NCBI GenBank assembly: GCA_039182715.1 | Contig: JBCDBY010000089.1 | Location: 1-14,993 of the forward strand | Direction: 5' to 3' | Length of the DNA stretch: 14,993 bases | DNA from: JBCDBY01 sp039182715 | Lineage (GTDB): Bacteria > Planctomycetota > PLA2 | Shown here: positions 13,834 through 14,993 of the stretch, piece by piece | How positions within the stretch are numbered: the first letter of the stretch is position 1 | How the letters are laid out: every line of letters begins with the position of its first letter | Made by a program: the position numbers and the translations under genes | Notes under the pieces: model-generated | What the model was told of the DNA's origin: nothing | The model's database searches: none | The model's input: only the letters and a program-made list of their open reading frames with translations

Positions 13834-14399
13834 GACTTGCGGACGCGGTCGATGTAGTCCTTCCACGCGCGCTGACGCTTCTTCAGCTTGGCCGGTTCGT
13901 CCTTCGGCTGGTACTGGCGCGTGGTGCCGTAGATCGAGTAGAGGCAGCGGGCCGCGAGGTCGCGCACGTGGAGCTGCTTCTTGGTCAGCTGGCTGACCAG
14001 CTCCTTGCTCACCTCGTACCGCTCCTTCTTGAGGTCCTTGGTCATGACGGCGTCGCCGTACTTGACCGCAAGCACCTCGGGCAGCTTCTTGAGCACGCGC
14101 TGGGCCGCCTCGGTCGGCTCGTCGCCGATGACCTGATCCCACTCGAAGATCGTCTCGACGACGTCCTCGGCCTTGATGCGCTTCTTCTTGAAGCGGGTGG
14201 CGTCCTGCTCCCACTTGATGAGCAGCTGCTCCTCGAACGGCTTGGTTTCGAAGTCCTCGGCGTCGCGCAGCGCCTGGAGCTTCTCGGCAAGCTGCGTCCG
14301 GAACTCGCCGACGCGAACGAAGCCGTCGGTGACCGGCGGCTTGGCAAGGGCCGGAAGCGAGCAGAGCGTCAGGGTGAGTGCGATGACGGGAATGCGCAT
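13830..14399 (-). CDS. Small exported HEAT-like protein of unknown function
   Basis: 189 residues. A clear Sec signal peptide, MRIPVIALTLTLCSLPALA, has cleavage predicted after ALA at 19. The mature part is helical and highly charged (Lys/Glu-rich, 35-145). Its end (HVRDLAARCLYSIYGTTRQYQPKDEPAKLKKRQRAW, in outline) follows the HEAT-type pattern in which a helix is followed by Y-x-P-x-D-x-P-A and then R-x-x-A-W. A similar ending occurs in the HEAT lipoprotein at 2714-3367. I do not recognise a named family. The ATG is 7 nt after the stop of the previous gene, and the stop overlaps the parvulin start (GTGA), so the three genes are probably one transcript. No strong Shine-Dalgarno. Confidence 0.75.
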   Translation of the reverse strand: MRIPVIALTLTLCSLPALAKPPVTDGFVRVGEFRTQLAEKLQALRDAEDFETKPFEEQLLIKWEQDATRFKKKRIKAEDVVETIFEWDQVIGDEPTEAAQRVLKKLPEVLAVKYGDAVMTKDLKKERYEVSKELVSQLTKKQLHVRDLAARCLYSIYGTTRQYQPKDEPAKLKKRQRAWKDYIDRVRKS

Positions 14400-14406
14400 G
14401 ATGTTG

Positions 14407-14993
14407 CTACCGGAAGCGGACGATGCGGAACTTGGTGGCCATGTAACAGGTCTGGCAGCGGTTGGGATAGACGACCGTGCCGGTCTGCGTGGAGAGCGAC
14501 TGGATCACGTAGCCCTTGCCGGCGCAGGTCGGGCAGGTGTCGAACTTCGGCGGCAGTACCTCGACGGCACCGCTCTTCTCGACCCAATGCGCGAACAGGA
14601 AGTCGCGGAGCTCGCTCCACTTCTTCGACTCGCGCTTGAACTTCCACCAGTTGTCCTGCGTCATCGGCGGCGTCGGCTTGGGCTGCTTCTGGGGCTTCTT
14701 GCCCTTCGGCGTGCGCGGCCGCGGCGCGCGGGACATGGCGTCCTCGAGCCCCTCGGTCACGATGAACGTCCCGTCGCGGAAAAACGCCTTGCGCGGGCCG
14801 CGCATGGGCCGCTTCTTCCACAGCTCGACGACCTCGTCCGGCTCGAGCTTGTAGCGCTTCGCGACCGCCTCGACCGCGATCCGGCTGGCGCTCTCGTCGG
14901 AGCCCAATTCGCCCGCGGCGAATCGCATCGCGTCCTGGATGGTGAGCTCCGGTTGACGCACCTTGGTGGCGAGTGCCTTCTTCACCTCTTCGA
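14407..14993 (-). CDS. Two-CxxC (zinc-knuckle-like) protein of unknown function, 5' end outside window
   Basis: At least 192 residues; the frame is open to the window edge (codons for Glu-Glu precede a GTG at 14983-14985), so the true start probably lies outside. The N-terminal part (13-60) is helical (TIQDAMRFAAGELGSDES, AVEAVAKRYKLEPDEVVELW). A Pro/Lys-rich linker (86-110) leads to a Trp-rich segment (NWWKFKRESKKWSELRDFL). The C-terminus has CPTCAGKGYV (151-160) and CQTC (177-180), two CxxC pairs as in zinc ribbons; the first resembles a DnaJ-type CxxCxGxG element. No signal peptide is visible in the part present. It is followed within 8 nt by the exported HEAT-like gene, so it heads or continues the scpB operon. 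Function unknown. Confidence 0.78.
   Translation of the reverse strand, partial: EEVKKALATKVRQPELTIQDAMRFAAGELGSDESASRIAVEAVAKRYKLEPDEVVELWKKRPMRGPRKAFFRDGTFIVTEGLEDAMSRAPRPRTPKGKKPQKQPKPTPPMTQDNWWKFKRESKKWSELRDFLFAHWVEKSGAVEVLPPKFDTCPTCAGKGYVIQSLSTQTGTVVYPNRCQTCYMATKFRIVRFR

Noticed and set aside
13834..14214. Longer start for the parvulin gene
   Set aside because: The added part overlaps the exported HEAT-like gene out of frame and would bury the lipoprotein signal.

Overview
The window is a GC-rich (my estimate is above 65% G+C) chromosomal segment from a Gram-negative-type bacterium. Parvulin/PpiD-type foldases, lipoprotein-like N-termini, large chains of carboxypeptidase-regulatory-like beta modules, HEAT-like secreted proteins and dispersed repeats of the CACGGAGG kind together suggest Planctomycetota or a similar deep-branching, high-GC phylum. 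That placement is inference; no rRNA or other decisive marker is present. All genes lie on the minus strand except rnpA-yidD.

Layout from left to right: (1) 1-3367, minus: a probable operon read right to left, made of a HEAT-like lipoprotein, a soluble NtrB-like PAS histidine kinase, a sigma-54-dependent NtrC-type regulator (4-bp overlap with the kinase) and the first 71 codons of an HtrA/DegP-like exported serine protease cut by the window edge. (2) 3450-4144, plus: rnpA and yidD overlapping by 4 bp, without rpmH before or yidC after them. The yidD tail runs through a dispersed 8-bp-period repeat, and its stop codon sits in the loop of a terminator hairpin. (3) 4180-6450, minus: a 756-residue membrane-anchored PpiD/SurA-N-like foldase with an NDPD(K/N) tandem repeat, a plausible promoter and a good ribosome binding site. 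(4) 6570-12208, minus: two head-to-tail paralogous units. The right unit (A) has a 170-residue TPR-like protein followed by a 771-residue beta-module protein. In the left unit (B) the corresponding parts form one 858-residue reading frame. (5) 12280-14993, minus: a probable operon made of a two-CxxC protein cut by the window edge, a small exported HEAT-like protein, a parvulin lipoprotein and scpB.

The theme is envelope biogenesis and quality control: two foldases, an HtrA-like protease downstream of a two-component system, YidD, and large anchored exported proteins. The most interesting structure is the tandem unit A/unit B pair. A single TGA-versus-TGC difference decides whether the TPR-like part and the beta-module part are one protein or two, and this changes the predicted membrane topology. 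A second pattern is a TAnnnT hexamer 6-7 nt before several GTG start codons that lack a Shine-Dalgarno, which looks like leaderless transcription. I see no CRISPR array, tRNA, rRNA, IS element, phage or recognisable defence system, and no gene-free stretch longer than about 200 bases.
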